The notes under the pieces were generated by a model, which was not told the origin of the DNA, searched no databases, and saw nothing but the letters and a program-made list of their open reading frames with translations. A program made the position numbers and the translations under genes. A DNA stretch of 45,789 nucleotides from an uncultured Clostridia bacterium. GTDB lineage: Bacteria > Bacillota > Clostridia > Christensenellales > Pumilibacteraceae. Positions 1 to 7,458 of the stretch are shown here, one piece after another; within the stretch, counting starts at the first letter, position 1, and every line of letters starts with the position of its first letter. Location of the stretch: contig CAMUAL010000011.1 of NCBI GenBank assembly GCA_947086925.1, positions 1 through 45,789 on the forward strand. Reading direction: 5' to 3'.

Positions 1-271
1 CGTAATCGTCCATGCGCGAGCTTGTGGTGGGTCCGCAACTTCCTATAATTTCGCCTTCTTCGGTGGGGGTGGGTCCGCAGTAATAAACGGTCGCGCCGTT
101 TAAGTTTACGGGTAGAGGCTCGCCGCGGCTTATGCACTCGACAAAGCGTTTGTGAGCGGCGTCGCGCGCGGTATAAACCGTTCCGCTTATGCGTACAATG
201 TCGCCGCACTTCATTTCTTTAATATCGCCTTCGCTCAGCGGCAGAGTGTAAGATTCGATTTTGTCGTTCAT
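1..271 (-). CDS. fumB: Class I fumarate hydratase, beta subunit (3' end beyond window)
   Basis: Reading the minus strand from an ATG at 271 gives about 90 codons that run off the window edge, so only the N-terminal part is present. It shows the hallmark TARDAAHKR motif and the YCGPTP...GEIIGSCGPTTSSRMD signature of the beta (C-terminal domain) subunit of the two-subunit, oxygen-sensitive [4Fe-4S] class I fumarases and related tartrate dehydratases. With the alpha subunit it would interconvert fumarate and malate in the cytoplasm. GGGAGA lies just upstream of the ATG, and the alpha stop codon is 12 bases upstream, so the two genes are translated from one mRNA. L-tartrate dehydratase is a possible alternative substrate assignment; the sequence seen does not separate them. 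Confidence 0.9.
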   Translation of the reverse strand, partial: MNDKIESYTLPLSEGDIKEMKCGDIVRISGTVYTARDAAHKRFVECISRGEPLPVNLNGATVYYCGPTPTEEGEIIGSCGPTTSSRMDDY

Positions 272-283
272 GGTTATTCTCCC

Positions 284-1108
284 TTAAAAGCTTGCGGTGA
301 ATTTGCGGTCGCTGTGGCATTGCACGGTTACGGCAACGGGCAGCATGCCTATGTGGGTGGGCGCGGTCATAACGTGAACGGATAAAGCGGTTATATCGCC
401 CCCGAAGCCTTGCGCGCCTATTCCGAGATTATTTACCGCCGCTAAGATTTTTTGTTCGAGTTGCGCCTCGTCCGCACGTTTTTCGGCGTTCTCGAATACG
501 AGAGCCTTTTTGCTGAGAAGCGTGCATACGTCGGTAGTGCCGCCTATTCCCACGCCGAGTATTACGGGCGGGCATGGCGACGAGCCTGCGCATTTAACGC
601 AGTCTAAAACGCTGTTTATTATTCCGTCGATTCCCTTCGAGGGAGTAAGCATGTAAAGCTTACTCATGTTTTCGCTTCCCGCGCCCTTTGCCATGTAGCT
701 TACGGTAAGCGTATCGCCTTCTGTTATATCGTAATGAATAATCGCGGGGGTGTTGGTGTGTGTGTTAATACGTGTCAACGGGTCGGCAACCGATTTTCTC
801 GCCGTTTCGTATCCGAGTTCCACCGCCTTGTTTAAAGCGGCGGTGAGTCCGCCTTCTACGTGCACGTTTTGCCCTATGCTAACGAATATAAGAGCCTGTC
901 CGCAGTCCTGACATGCGTATGCGTTTTCGCGGGCGGCTATCTCGTTGTTTTCCGCTATCTGCCCGAGAGCCCAACGGCACAAAGGCGAGGTTTCTTTCTC
1001 TTGCGCCTTTTTTATAAGCTTTACGGCGTCGTCGCTCACATGGGTCAAGGCATGCTTTATTTTTTGCGACAGGGGAATAATCAGACTGTCGGCTCGTATA
1101 GTTCTCAT
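284..1108 (-). CDS. fumA: Class I fumarate hydratase, alpha subunit
   Basis: 274 residues, the normal length for the alpha subunit. It carries the iron-sulfur region CQDCGQALIF (residues 66-75), where C66 is a likely cluster ligand, and SSPCPPVILGVGIGG (176-190), with C179 as a second likely ligand; the third could be C170, C173 or a Cys soon after 190. The cluster acts as a Lewis acid in hydration of fumarate. The start is supported by a GAGGTG ribosome-binding site. It leads the operon with the beta subunit 12 bases downstream and is divergent from walJ; its promoter abuts that of walJ. A tartrate dehydratase role is the main alternative. Confidence 0.92.
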   Translation of the reverse strand: MRTIRADSLIIPLSQKIKHALTHVSDDAVKLIKKAQEKETSPLCRWALGQIAENNEIAARENAYACQDCGQALIFVSIGQNVHVEGGLTAALNKAVELGYETARKSVADPLTRINTHTNTPAIIHYDITEGDTLTVSYMAKGAGSENMSKLYMLTPSKGIDGIINSVLDCVKCAGSSPCPPVILGVGIGGTTDVCTLLSKKALVFENAEKRADEAQLEQKILAAVNNLGIGAQGFGGDITALSVHVMTAPTHIGMLPVAVTVQCHSDRKFTASF

Positions 1109-1143
1109 AAAACACCTCGTTAAATAAATTGCTTTGCTTAATT

Positions 1144-1172
1144 ATTTTAACACAAATTATTTGTAATGTAAA
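1144..1172 (-). promoter_or_regulatory. Promoter of the fumarase operon
   Basis: On the minus strand TTTACA (1172-1167), a 17-base spacer and TAAAAT (1149-1144) stand upstream of the alpha-subunit gene. Its -35 box is only 5 bases from the -35 box of the divergent walJ promoter, so the two probably compete or share regulators. Five of six bases match consensus in each box. Confidence 0.55.
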
Positions 1173-1177
1173 AAGAT

Positions 1178-1206
1178 TTGCAATTATCGGCGTAAGATTG
1201 TATAAT
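1178..1206 (+). promoter_or_regulatory. walJ promoter, positioned for a leaderless transcript
   Basis: TTGCAA (1178-1183), a 17-base spacer and a perfect TATAAT (1201-1206). Only six bases separate the -10 box from the ATG at 1213, so transcription would begin at or within one base of the start codon. There is no Shine-Dalgarno sequence. Confidence 0.7.
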
Positions 1207-1212
1207 AAAAAT

Positions 1213-1992
1213 ATGAGCCTTAAAATTTGCAGTTTATTCAGCGGCAGTACGGGAAATTGTACTTTCGTCGAGGGCGGCGGAACGCAGATTCTTATCGATG
1301 CGGGCGTAAACGCTTGCAGAATCGAAAAGGCTTTAAAAGTGCTCGGGGCTGAAATCGAAAACATAAATATACTTGTTACGCACCGTCATTCCGACCACAT
1401 TGCGGGACTTAACGCACTTACCAAAAAGTACGAGGGCATAACTGTTTACGCACATTCCGAAACCGCCGACGACATTGTAAAAACGGGGGTTAAACCCGAA
1501 CGCATAAAGGTGTTCGGCGACGCGGATTTCTACGTGGGAGACATAACCGTTTCGCCCGTCCCGCTCAGTCACGACGTTTACTGCGTGGGATTCGCGCTTG
1601 TGTGCGGAGGCAAAAAAATCGCGTATCTTACCGACACGGGCGTACTGCCCGAGTATGCGCTTAATTCGACGCTCGACAGCGACCTTGTTATGATAGAGTG
1701 CAATCATTCGACCGAGTTGCTTGCGGCGAATAAAAATTATTCGTACCCGCTTAAAAAGCGAATCGCGGGGCTCAGAGGGCATTTAAGCAATGCCGACTGC
1801 GCCGCCGCATTGTTAAAGTATGCGCGCGCGGGCGTAGGACACTTTATACTTGCTCATTTAAGCCGCGAGAACAATTATCCCGAGCTTGCGTATTCGGAGT
1901 GCTACGAAGTGCTTGATAGCGCGGGTTACGGCGGAGTCGGGCTTACGGTCGCGCTTCCCGATAAACTTTCGGGACTTATGGAAATAGTATGA
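1213..1992 (+). CDS. walJ: WalJ/YycJ-like metallo-beta-lactamase-fold hydrolase
   Basis: 259 residues from ATG 1213, where the family-typical N-terminus (MSLKICSLFSGSTGNC) begins; the reading frame extends 28 codons further upstream, but that part covers the promoter and has no family similarity. The metal-binding motif HRHSDH (H57, H59, D61, H62) is intact. In Bacillus the orthologue is linked to the WalRK cell-wall regulon and genome maintenance, and the fold suggests a 5' exonuclease-type phosphodiesterase; the exact substrate is not settled. Here it is not next to walRK. It is divergent from the fumarase operon and has no ribosome-binding site, consistent with a leaderless mRNA. Confidence 0.85.
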   Translation: MSLKICSLFSGSTGNCTFVEGGGTQILIDAGVNACRIEKALKVLGAEIENINILVTHRHSDHIAGLNALTKKYEGITVYAHSETADDIVKTGVKPERIKVFGDADFYVGDITVSPVPLSHDVYCVGFALVCGGKKIAYLTDTGVLPEYALNSTLDSDLVMIECNHSTELLAANKNYSYPLKKRIAGLRGHLSNADCAAALLKYARAGVGHFILAHLSRENNYPELAYSECYEVLDSAGYGGVGLTVALPDKLSGLMEIV

Positions 1993-2083
1993 TTTGTCGG
2001 CATTTAACTTTACATTGCGACCGAACGGGTTTTATTAAAGCACGGATTCGGAAATAAAATACGATTATGCGGAGGTTTACGGA

Positions 2084-3148
2084 ATGGACGGTAAAAGAGA
2101 AATAAGCTTTTCCGACGGCATAATGATATATATATTTGCGATTGTCGCAAACCTTGCAATGCAGGTGTTGATAAGTATTGTATTGGGCATAGGTTCGGCG
2201 ATGACTGGTAATTCGCAGTTCGGGCAAGGAACGTACGCGCAGCTTGCGTGCATGATTCTGTTGCAGGTTGCGTTTGCGTCGGTACCTTTCTTTTATTACG
2301 GCGCAAACAAAAAAGCGGTAAAAATGCTTGTCGCACCCGCCGCTCGGAACAACAAAGCCGACCCCGTGCTCGGCTTGATTCTGCCGTTCTTGGCAATGTT
2401 GGGATTTTTTCTTCCGGCGCAATTATTCGAGTTATTTCTGCTCGATATAGGATATAATCCTTCTGCGGGGATTGAGCTTGTCACGGCGGGACAATGGGGA
2501 TTGGGAATACTTACGATAGTGATAATTGCGCCCGTTGTCGAAGAATTTATATTCCGCGGATTTTTACTCGGCGGACTGAAAAAATCCTTTAACCCGTATA
2601 TTGCCGCACTTTTAAGTGCGCTTGCGTTCTCGTTTATGCACATGAATCCCGAGCAAACGGTTTATCAGCTGTGTTTGGGTTACGTGTGCGCGCTTGCGGC
2701 GTTGAAAAGCAACACAATGGTTGCGCCCGTTATGATACACTCGGTGAGCAATCTTATCGCGCTTACGGCGAACGAACCGCTCGAACTGTTTTTTACGGGA
2801 GTGTTTTCGTTGCCCGCGTGGGGAATCGCGCTTGTAACGATTGCGCTTATGCTTGCTTGCGGCGCGGCGATATTCTTTATTTGTTACGCAATGGGAAAAT
2901 CGCAAAAATCCGATAATGCGGAACAGCCGCGCAAAGCCGACAACGCGTCGGAATCCTCGCAAGCCGAATCGCAAAACGGCGGCAATGCCGAGCCCGAAAG
3001 CTCGCAAGCTACCGACGGCGTACCGCTTAAATCGGGCAAAAGCAAAATAAGGAATATTTCGAAAACCACGGGCATGATGATTTATATAGGCTCGATAGGG
3101 TTGTGCTTTGTGATGTGGATACTCGTATTTGTAATGTCTTTGATGTAA
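2084..3148 (+). CDS. CPBP-family intramembrane glutamic endopeptidase (copy 1)
   Basis: 354 residues with several hydrophobic segments. The three CPBP (Abi/Rce1-like) motifs are present: EEFIFRG (E153, E154, R158), FSFMH (H186) and HSVSN (H219, N223), so the membrane-embedded protease site looks intact. After the core there is a polar Ala/Ser/Glu-rich stretch of about 60 residues (roughly 265-325) and then a last membrane segment, an unusual C-terminal addition. The start has a GGAGG site. Substrate unknown; relatives process prenylated proteins, peptides or anti-sigma factors. A second, divergent CPBP gene follows. Confidence 0.85.
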   Translation: MDGKREISFSDGIMIYIFAIVANLAMQVLISIVLGIGSAMTGNSQFGQGTYAQLACMILLQVAFASVPFFYYGANKKAVKMLVAPAARNNKADPVLGLILPFLAMLGFFLPAQLFELFLLDIGYNPSAGIELVTAGQWGLGILTIVIIAPVVEEFIFRGFLLGGLKKSFNPYIAALLSALAFSFMHMNPEQTVYQLCLGYVCALAALKSNTMVAPVMIHSVSNLIALTANEPLELFFTGVFSLPAWGIALVTIALMLACGAAIFFICYAMGKSQKSDNAEQPRKADNASESSQAESQNGGNAEPESSQATDGVPLKSGKSKIRNISKTTGMMIYIGSIGLCFVMWILVFVMSLM

Positions 3149-3217
3149 AACGGGTTACGGATTGACGGCAAAAAATGTTCTTAAAACAGGTTACGGATTG
3201 ACGGCGAAAAATGGAAA
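3146..3217 (+). repeat. 36-bp tandem duplication across a gene junction
   Basis: Bases 3146-3181 are repeated almost exactly at 3182-3217. The shared core is GGTTACGGATTGACGGC followed by an A-rich run and ATG. The first copy starts with the TAA stop codon of the upstream CPBP gene; the second copy's ATG is the start of the downstream CPBP gene. The first copy's ATG (3175) opens only a short frame. Confidence 0.85.
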
Positions 3218-4344
3218 ATAAAGAGATACAACTTTATCATGAAAGAGCAGAGGGCGTAAGCAGACAAAAGCAGTACCGCACAATGGGGCTTATAACCTTT
3301 TGCGTTGCCGCGGGCGTAACTCTTTTCAGACTGTTATCGTATTATCTGCCCATAACCGACGACACGGTTTCCGACCTCGTGTTTACTCTGCTTGTTCAGG
3401 TGGGCGTGCTTTTCGTTATGCCCGTGCTGGTTTACAAATTCGTGCTCAAAAAGAGCGTTAAGCAGATTCTCGATTTTTCCGGTTTTCACAAAACGAAGTG
3501 GTATAACTGCGTGCTTGCCGTGCCGCTCGGACTTTGCTGTTTTATTCTTACGATAGGAGTAAGCGGAATATGGCAGGGGATTATTTCCGCGCTCGGGTAT
3601 ACTCATGCGTCGAACCCGTTGCCCGAAAAATTTTCGGCGGGTTTAATGATACTGTCGTTTGTGCTTACGGGAATTTTGCCGGGGTTTTGCGAAGAATTTT
3701 TCAATCGCGGCGGACTTCTTACCGTAATTAAAGGCAGTTTTCCGTTTTACACCGCAGTGGCAATAATGGGTTTGGAGTTCGGGCTGTTTCACCAAAACAT
3801 AACGCAGGTGTTTTATACCGCGTTATTCGGTGCGTTTATGGCGTTTCTGTGCATTAAGCTTAAAAGCGTATATCCCGCAATGATAATTCATTTTGTGAAC
3901 AATTCGTCGTCGGTGTTTTTCGACTATGCCGACACTTACGGCTTTTTTAAGGGCACGTGGTTCGAGGGTGGATTTTTTACGCTCGTCAACGAAGTCGCCG
4001 CAACGCGTCCGTACCTTCTCGTTATAGGATTCGTGCTTACGGCGGCAATAGCAATAGGCATAGTAATGCTTATGCTGTACCTCAATTCGTCGCGTAAGCT
4101 CCGCAAGAAAAAGGATATAATCGCCGACTCGGGATTCGACCATACAAACAATCGCGTTGTGCTTGTGGGCGAGCAGAACCCGCATCAAGTGCGTGAAATG
4201 GGGCTCGATAAAGAGGTGTACGGCGAGGCGGTTAAAGAAGATTTGTATAAGCCCACGCTTGCGGACAACGCGTTTTTTATAGGCGCGATTGTGCTTACCG
4301 TTCTTACTACGGTGTTCTCGTTTATTTTCGGAGCTATAAGATGA
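3211..4344 (+). CDS. CPBP-family intramembrane glutamic endopeptidase (copy 2)
   Basis: 377 residues, multi-spanning, with the CPBP signature EEFFNRG (E161, E162, R166), the FGLFH motif (H194) and HFVNN (H227, N230). Catalytic residues appear complete. A long membrane segment near 275-295 is followed by a cytoplasmic, charged region with a final C-terminal hydrophobic helix. The ATG at 3211 has no clear Shine-Dalgarno; its initiation region is the second unit of a 36-bp tandem duplication. Its last codons overlap the rlmH start (ATGA), implying translational coupling. Low similarity to copy 1 outside the motifs suggests an old paralogue or independent family member. Confidence 0.85.
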   Translation: MENKEIQLYHERAEGVSRQKQYRTMGLITFCVAAGVTLFRLLSYYLPITDDTVSDLVFTLLVQVGVLFVMPVLVYKFVLKKSVKQILDFSGFHKTKWYNCVLAVPLGLCCFILTIGVSGIWQGIISALGYTHASNPLPEKFSAGLMILSFVLTGILPGFCEEFFNRGGLLTVIKGSFPFYTAVAIMGLEFGLFHQNITQVFYTALFGAFMAFLCIKLKSVYPAMIIHFVNNSSSVFFDYADTYGFFKGTWFEGGFFTLVNEVAATRPYLLVIGFVLTAAIAIGIVMLMLYLNSSRKLRKKKDIIADSGFDHTNNRVVLVGEQNPHQVREMGLDKEVYGEAVKEDLYKPTLADNAFFIGAIVLTVLTTVFSFIFGAIR

Positions 4345-4793
4345 AAGCGGTAAGTATATCGTGCGTAGGCAAGCTCAAAGAAAAATATTTTGCGGATGCG
4401 GCGGCGGAGTATGCAAAGCGTCTGCAAAGATTCTGCAAGCTTACGGTAAACGAGCTTGACGACTGCGCCGTGTGCGAAGTAAAGCGCGAGAGCGACGCCA
4501 TAGAAAAAACATTCAAGAGCGGCGAGTACCGCATACTCTGCGATATAAGCGGCGAGCTTGTTTCGAGCGAGGGACTTTCGGAAATTCTCGATTCGGCGTA
4601 TCTCGGCGGCAAACAAAACGTGCGCTTTATTATAGGCGGAAGCCAAGGAGTGGACGAGCGTATAAAAAATCACGCCGATAAAAAAATAAGTTTCGGGCGT
4701 GTGACGTATCCGCATCAGCTCATGCGGGTTATATTACTCGAACAGATTTACAGAGCTTTTACAATAAGCGCAAAAATGCCGTACCATAAATAA
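4341..4793 (+). CDS. rlmH: 23S rRNA (pseudouridine1915-N3)-methyltransferase RlmH
   Basis: 150 residues, close to the usual 155-160. It is a SPOUT-class methyltransferase that modifies pseudouridine 1915 in helix 69 of 23S rRNA using S-adenosylmethionine. The SAM-binding knot is recognisable in FIIGGSQGVDERIK and the C-terminal signature HQLMRVILLEQIYRAF...PYHK is complete. The ATG overlaps the stop codon of the preceding protease gene by 4 bases. Confidence 0.95.
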   Translation: MKAVSISCVGKLKEKYFADAAAEYAKRLQRFCKLTVNELDDCAVCEVKRESDAIEKTFKSGEYRILCDISGELVSSEGLSEILDSAYLGGKQNVRFIIGGSQGVDERIKNHADKKISFGRVTYPHQLMRVILLEQIYRAFTISAKMPYHK

Positions 4794-4833
4794 CAAAGCG
4801 GGCATATATTGACTAACGGAGGAGAGTCGATAT

Positions 4834-5685
4834 ATGTATACATACGGCGAGTTGCTTGACGACGTTAATTACCTGTCGCGTTTCGGCGTGGAAACGGGCG
4901 CGATAGGCGCGAGCGTGTACGGACGCATAATTCCTTATGTGCGTTTGGGTAACGGAAATCACTCGGTTATAGTTACCGCGGGGATTCACGCGCGCGAACA
5001 CGTCGGCACGCTTTTTGCAATAAAGCAGCTTTATAAAATACTGTCGGACGATATAGGCTTTAAGCTGTATTTCGTCCCCATGCTAAATCCCGACGGCAAC
5101 GTGCTTGTGTCGGACGGAGCGGACGCGTTCGGTTTCGATAAAGGCAAGCTTATTGCGTTAAACGGCGGCAATGCCGACTTCTCGCTTTGGAAAGCCAACG
5201 CCGCGGGAGTAGACCTGAACGTGAACTTCGACGCCATGTGGGGTAGCGGACGGCAGAATGTTCGCACCGCGGGCGCGGAGAATTACATAGGTGCTTACGC
5301 TTTTTCCGAACCCGAAACGCGTGCGATAGCCGACTTTACAAAAAAAATCCAACCCGTGCTCACGCTTTCGTATCATGCCAAAGGTCAGGTTATTTATTAC
5401 GAATTCGGACAGGAAAAAGAGTCGCTTGAACGCGACCGCGCGGTTGCCGAATATGCCGCGGCTCTTACCGGTTATAAACTTATTCACGGCACTGCCGAGA
5501 GTGCGGGCGGTTATAAAGATTGGTGCGTGTCGCGACTCGGTATACCGTCGTTTACGCTCGAACTCGTATCCGATTCGTTTACCCACCCCATACCCGATAC
5601 GGGCATAAACGCTGATTTCGCACGCGAGCCGATACTTCCCGTAAAGCTTTACAAGTACATGGCAGAGTCGGGATTTCTGCCTTAA
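4834..5685 (+). CDS. M14-family zinc carboxypeptidase-like protein
   Basis: 283 residues without a signal peptide, start supported by GGAGGAG. Zinc ligands of the M14 fold are visible: HARE (H52, E55) and SYHAKGQ (H181), and the catalytic glutamate lies in FTLELV (E243). The motif normally reading DLNRNF is DLNVNF here (V130), so the arginine that helps bind the substrate's terminal carboxylate in classical carboxypeptidases is replaced. The most likely role, by family and context, is cleavage of gamma-D-Glu-meso-diaminopimelate-type peptidoglycan peptides in the cytoplasm (recycling or sporulation), but this is inference. It lies between rlmH and tadA on the same strand. Confidence 0.8.
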   Translation: MYTYGELLDDVNYLSRFGVETGAIGASVYGRIIPYVRLGNGNHSVIVTAGIHAREHVGTLFAIKQLYKILSDDIGFKLYFVPMLNPDGNVLVSDGADAFGFDKGKLIALNGGNADFSLWKANAAGVDLNVNFDAMWGSGRQNVRTAGAENYIGAYAFSEPETRAIADFTKKIQPVLTLSYHAKGQVIYYEFGQEKESLERDRAVAEYAAALTGYKLIHGTAESAGGYKDWCVSRLGIPSFTLELVSDSFTHPIPDTGINADFAREPILPVKLYKYMAESGFLP

Positions 5686-5725
5686 TCGCACGGTTACAAA
5701 ATATCAAAACAAGGAAACGGTTAAA

Positions 5726-6259
5726 ATGAACAACGAGGACAAGCCCGCATATTCCGACGCGCAAAAAGAAAAATTCATGAGAGCCGCACTGCGCGAGGCG
5801 TTCAAGGCGGAGAAGAACGGCGAAGTGCCGGTGGGCGCAGTGATGGTTTGCGACGGGAAAATCGTCGCACGCGGCAAAAACGAGCGCGAAACGAAAAAAG
5901 ACCCGACCGCTCACGCCGAGATTGTGGCAATCCGCAAGGCGGGCAAAAAGCTCGGGCGTTGGAATCTCTGCGACTGCGACTTGTTCGTAACATTAGAGCC
6001 TTGCGTAATGTGCAGCGGCGCGATTGTGTATTCGCGCATACGAACCGTGTATTACGGCGCGGACGATTTGCGTTTCGGCTGTTGCGGAACGGTTATGAAT
6101 CTCGCGGGCGACGAACGCTTTAATCATCGCGCGAGGGTGGAGCGCGGAATTTTAAAGGACGAGTGCCTTAACCCCATAAGAGAATTTTTCAAGGACAAGC
6201 GCAAGGCGGGCAAGCGCAATTCGGGTGTGCGCGACGGCGGCGGGACGGACGCAAAATAA
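5726..6259 (+). CDS. tadA: tRNA-specific adenosine deaminase TadA
   Basis: 177 residues. The zinc-deaminase motifs HAE (H63, E65) and PCVMC (C93, C96) are intact, and the tail NPIREFFKDKR is typical of TadA, which converts wobble A34 to inosine in tRNA-Arg(ACG). The N-terminus is about ten residues longer and the C-terminus has a short basic, Gly-rich extension compared with the usual ~155. AAGGAAA precedes the ATG. A weak hairpin overlaps its stop codon. Confidence 0.93.
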   Translation: MNNEDKPAYSDAQKEKFMRAALREAFKAEKNGEVPVGAVMVCDGKIVARGKNERETKKDPTAHAEIVAIRKAGKKLGRWNLCDCDLFVTLEPCVMCSGAIVYSRIRTVYYGADDLRFGCCGTVMNLAGDERFNHRARVERGILKDECLNPIREFFKDKRKAGKRNSGVRDGGGTDAK

Positions 6260-6275
6260 GGTTAAAAATTTGCGT
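6249..6275 (+). terminator. Weak hairpin at the tadA 3' end
   Basis: ACGCAAA (6249-6255) pairs with TTTGCGT (6269-6275) around the tadA stop codon, followed by only a short T-rich run. A possible but weak terminator just before the promoter of the next gene. Confidence 0.35.
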
Positions 6276-6293
6276 TTCGTAGTGCCGCCTTGC

Positions 6294-6322
6294 TTGACAA
6301 TACGCGTCGAAAATACTATAAT
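6294..6322 (+). promoter_or_regulatory. Consensus promoter of the glmU-like/prs unit, near-leaderless
   Basis: A perfect TTGACA (6294-6299), a 17-base spacer and a perfect TATAAT (6317-6322). The ATG is at 6332, nine bases after the -10 box, so the predicted 5' leader is only about 1-3 bases and no ribosome-binding site is present. Confidence 0.8.
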
Positions 6323-6331
6323 AAATTTGTT

Positions 6332-7429
6332 ATGGAAAGCGTATTCGGCATTATTCTGAAAGTTAAAAGCGATTCCGTGGGCGACACCGCAAGCACGGTG
6401 CTTTTGGGTAAGACAATGCTTGATTGGGTTAAGCTTTCGCTCGGCGAGGATTCGGGTGTTGCGGCAATCGATTACGACGAAAATCTCGAAGTTCCCGCAC
6501 AGGCAAAGCACTTTGCCGATATAAGCAAAACGTATACCGCGGTGCTGTTTTCCGACACTCCGCTTATAACTAAAAAAACGGTGGCAGACGCGGTTGCCGT
6601 TGCCGACAAGGGGAATCTCAATGTAGTTAAAATGACGCGCGGTTACATATTCCGCACGGCATTTTTATTGTCTTGCGAAAAACTTTATACCGACCGCAGT
6701 TATTATTTCGCGGAAGAAGATTTCATTACGGCAAACACTCCGCATAACGTGTCGCTAATAACCGACATAATGCGCAACCGCATATTAAGGTATCACAGCG
6801 ACAACGGCGTAAAATTCGCCGATTTGGGCACTACCGTAGTTGAAGGCGACGTAGTAATCGCCGCAGGTGCGGAAATAGGGCCGCAAAACATTTTAAAGGG
6901 CAAAACGGTGATACGCGACGGAGCAAAGCTTTTATACTGCAACGTAATCGAGGACGGAATTATAGGCGAGGGCGCGGAGATTAACAGCAGTCGCATTTAT
7001 CGCAGTTATATAGGCGAAAGAACAAAGGTGGGGCCGTTTGCGTATATACGCCCCGACAGCATAATAGGTCCCGACTGCCGCATAGGCGACTTCGTGGAAA
7101 TAAAAAAGAGCATTATAGGCACGGCGTGCAAAGTTTCGCATCTCTCGTATGTGGGCGACGTTGAAATGGGCGACGGTTGCAATATAGGTTGCGGCGTGGT
7201 GTTCGTGAACTACGACGGCAAGGATAAATACCGCACGAAAGTGGGGTCGCGCGTGTTTGTGGGAAGCAACAGCAACATCATTGCGCCCATGGTAATAGAG
7301 GACGGCGCATTTATCGCCGCGGGCAGTACGCTCAACCGCGACGTACCCGCGGGCAATCTTGCGATAGCGCGAGCGCGTCAGGTGAATAAGCCCGATTGGC
7401 TCGGCAATAAGTTCGCCCCCAAAGAATAG
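6332..7429 (+). CDS. glmU: GlmU-like protein: intact acetyltransferase domain, degenerate uridyltransferase domain
   Basis: 365 residues, against about 450-460 for normal GlmU. The C-terminal left-handed beta-helix (from about 165) keeps the acetyltransferase site: VEIKK (K258/K259), SHLSY (H270, Y273), the VNYDGK loop and IAAGST. The N-terminal ~160 residues should be the nucleotidyltransferase, but the LAAGxGTRM nucleotide loop is absent (GIILKVKSDSVGD instead); only FSDTPLI (73-79) recalls the GDxPLI motif. It can therefore probably acetylate glucosamine-1-phosphate but not form UDP-GlcNAc by itself. Start chosen at 6332 because the 14 codons upstream lie inside the promoter. prs follows 29 bases later, as glmU-prs often do. 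Confidence 0.8.
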   Translation: MESVFGIILKVKSDSVGDTASTVLLGKTMLDWVKLSLGEDSGVAAIDYDENLEVPAQAKHFADISKTYTAVLFSDTPLITKKTVADAVAVADKGNLNVVKMTRGYIFRTAFLLSCEKLYTDRSYYFAEEDFITANTPHNVSLITDIMRNRILRYHSDNGVKFADLGTTVVEGDVVIAAGAEIGPQNILKGKTVIRDGAKLLYCNVIEDGIIGEGAEINSSRIYRSYIGERTKVGPFAYIRPDSIIGPDCRIGDFVEIKKSIIGTACKVSHLSYVGDVEMGDGCNIGCGVVFVNYDGKDKYRTKVGSRVFVGSNSNIIAPMVIEDGAFIAAGSTLNRDVPAGNLAIARARQVNKPDWLGNKFAPKE

Positions 7430-7458
7430 TAAGTTCAATTCACAAAGGAGTACATACA

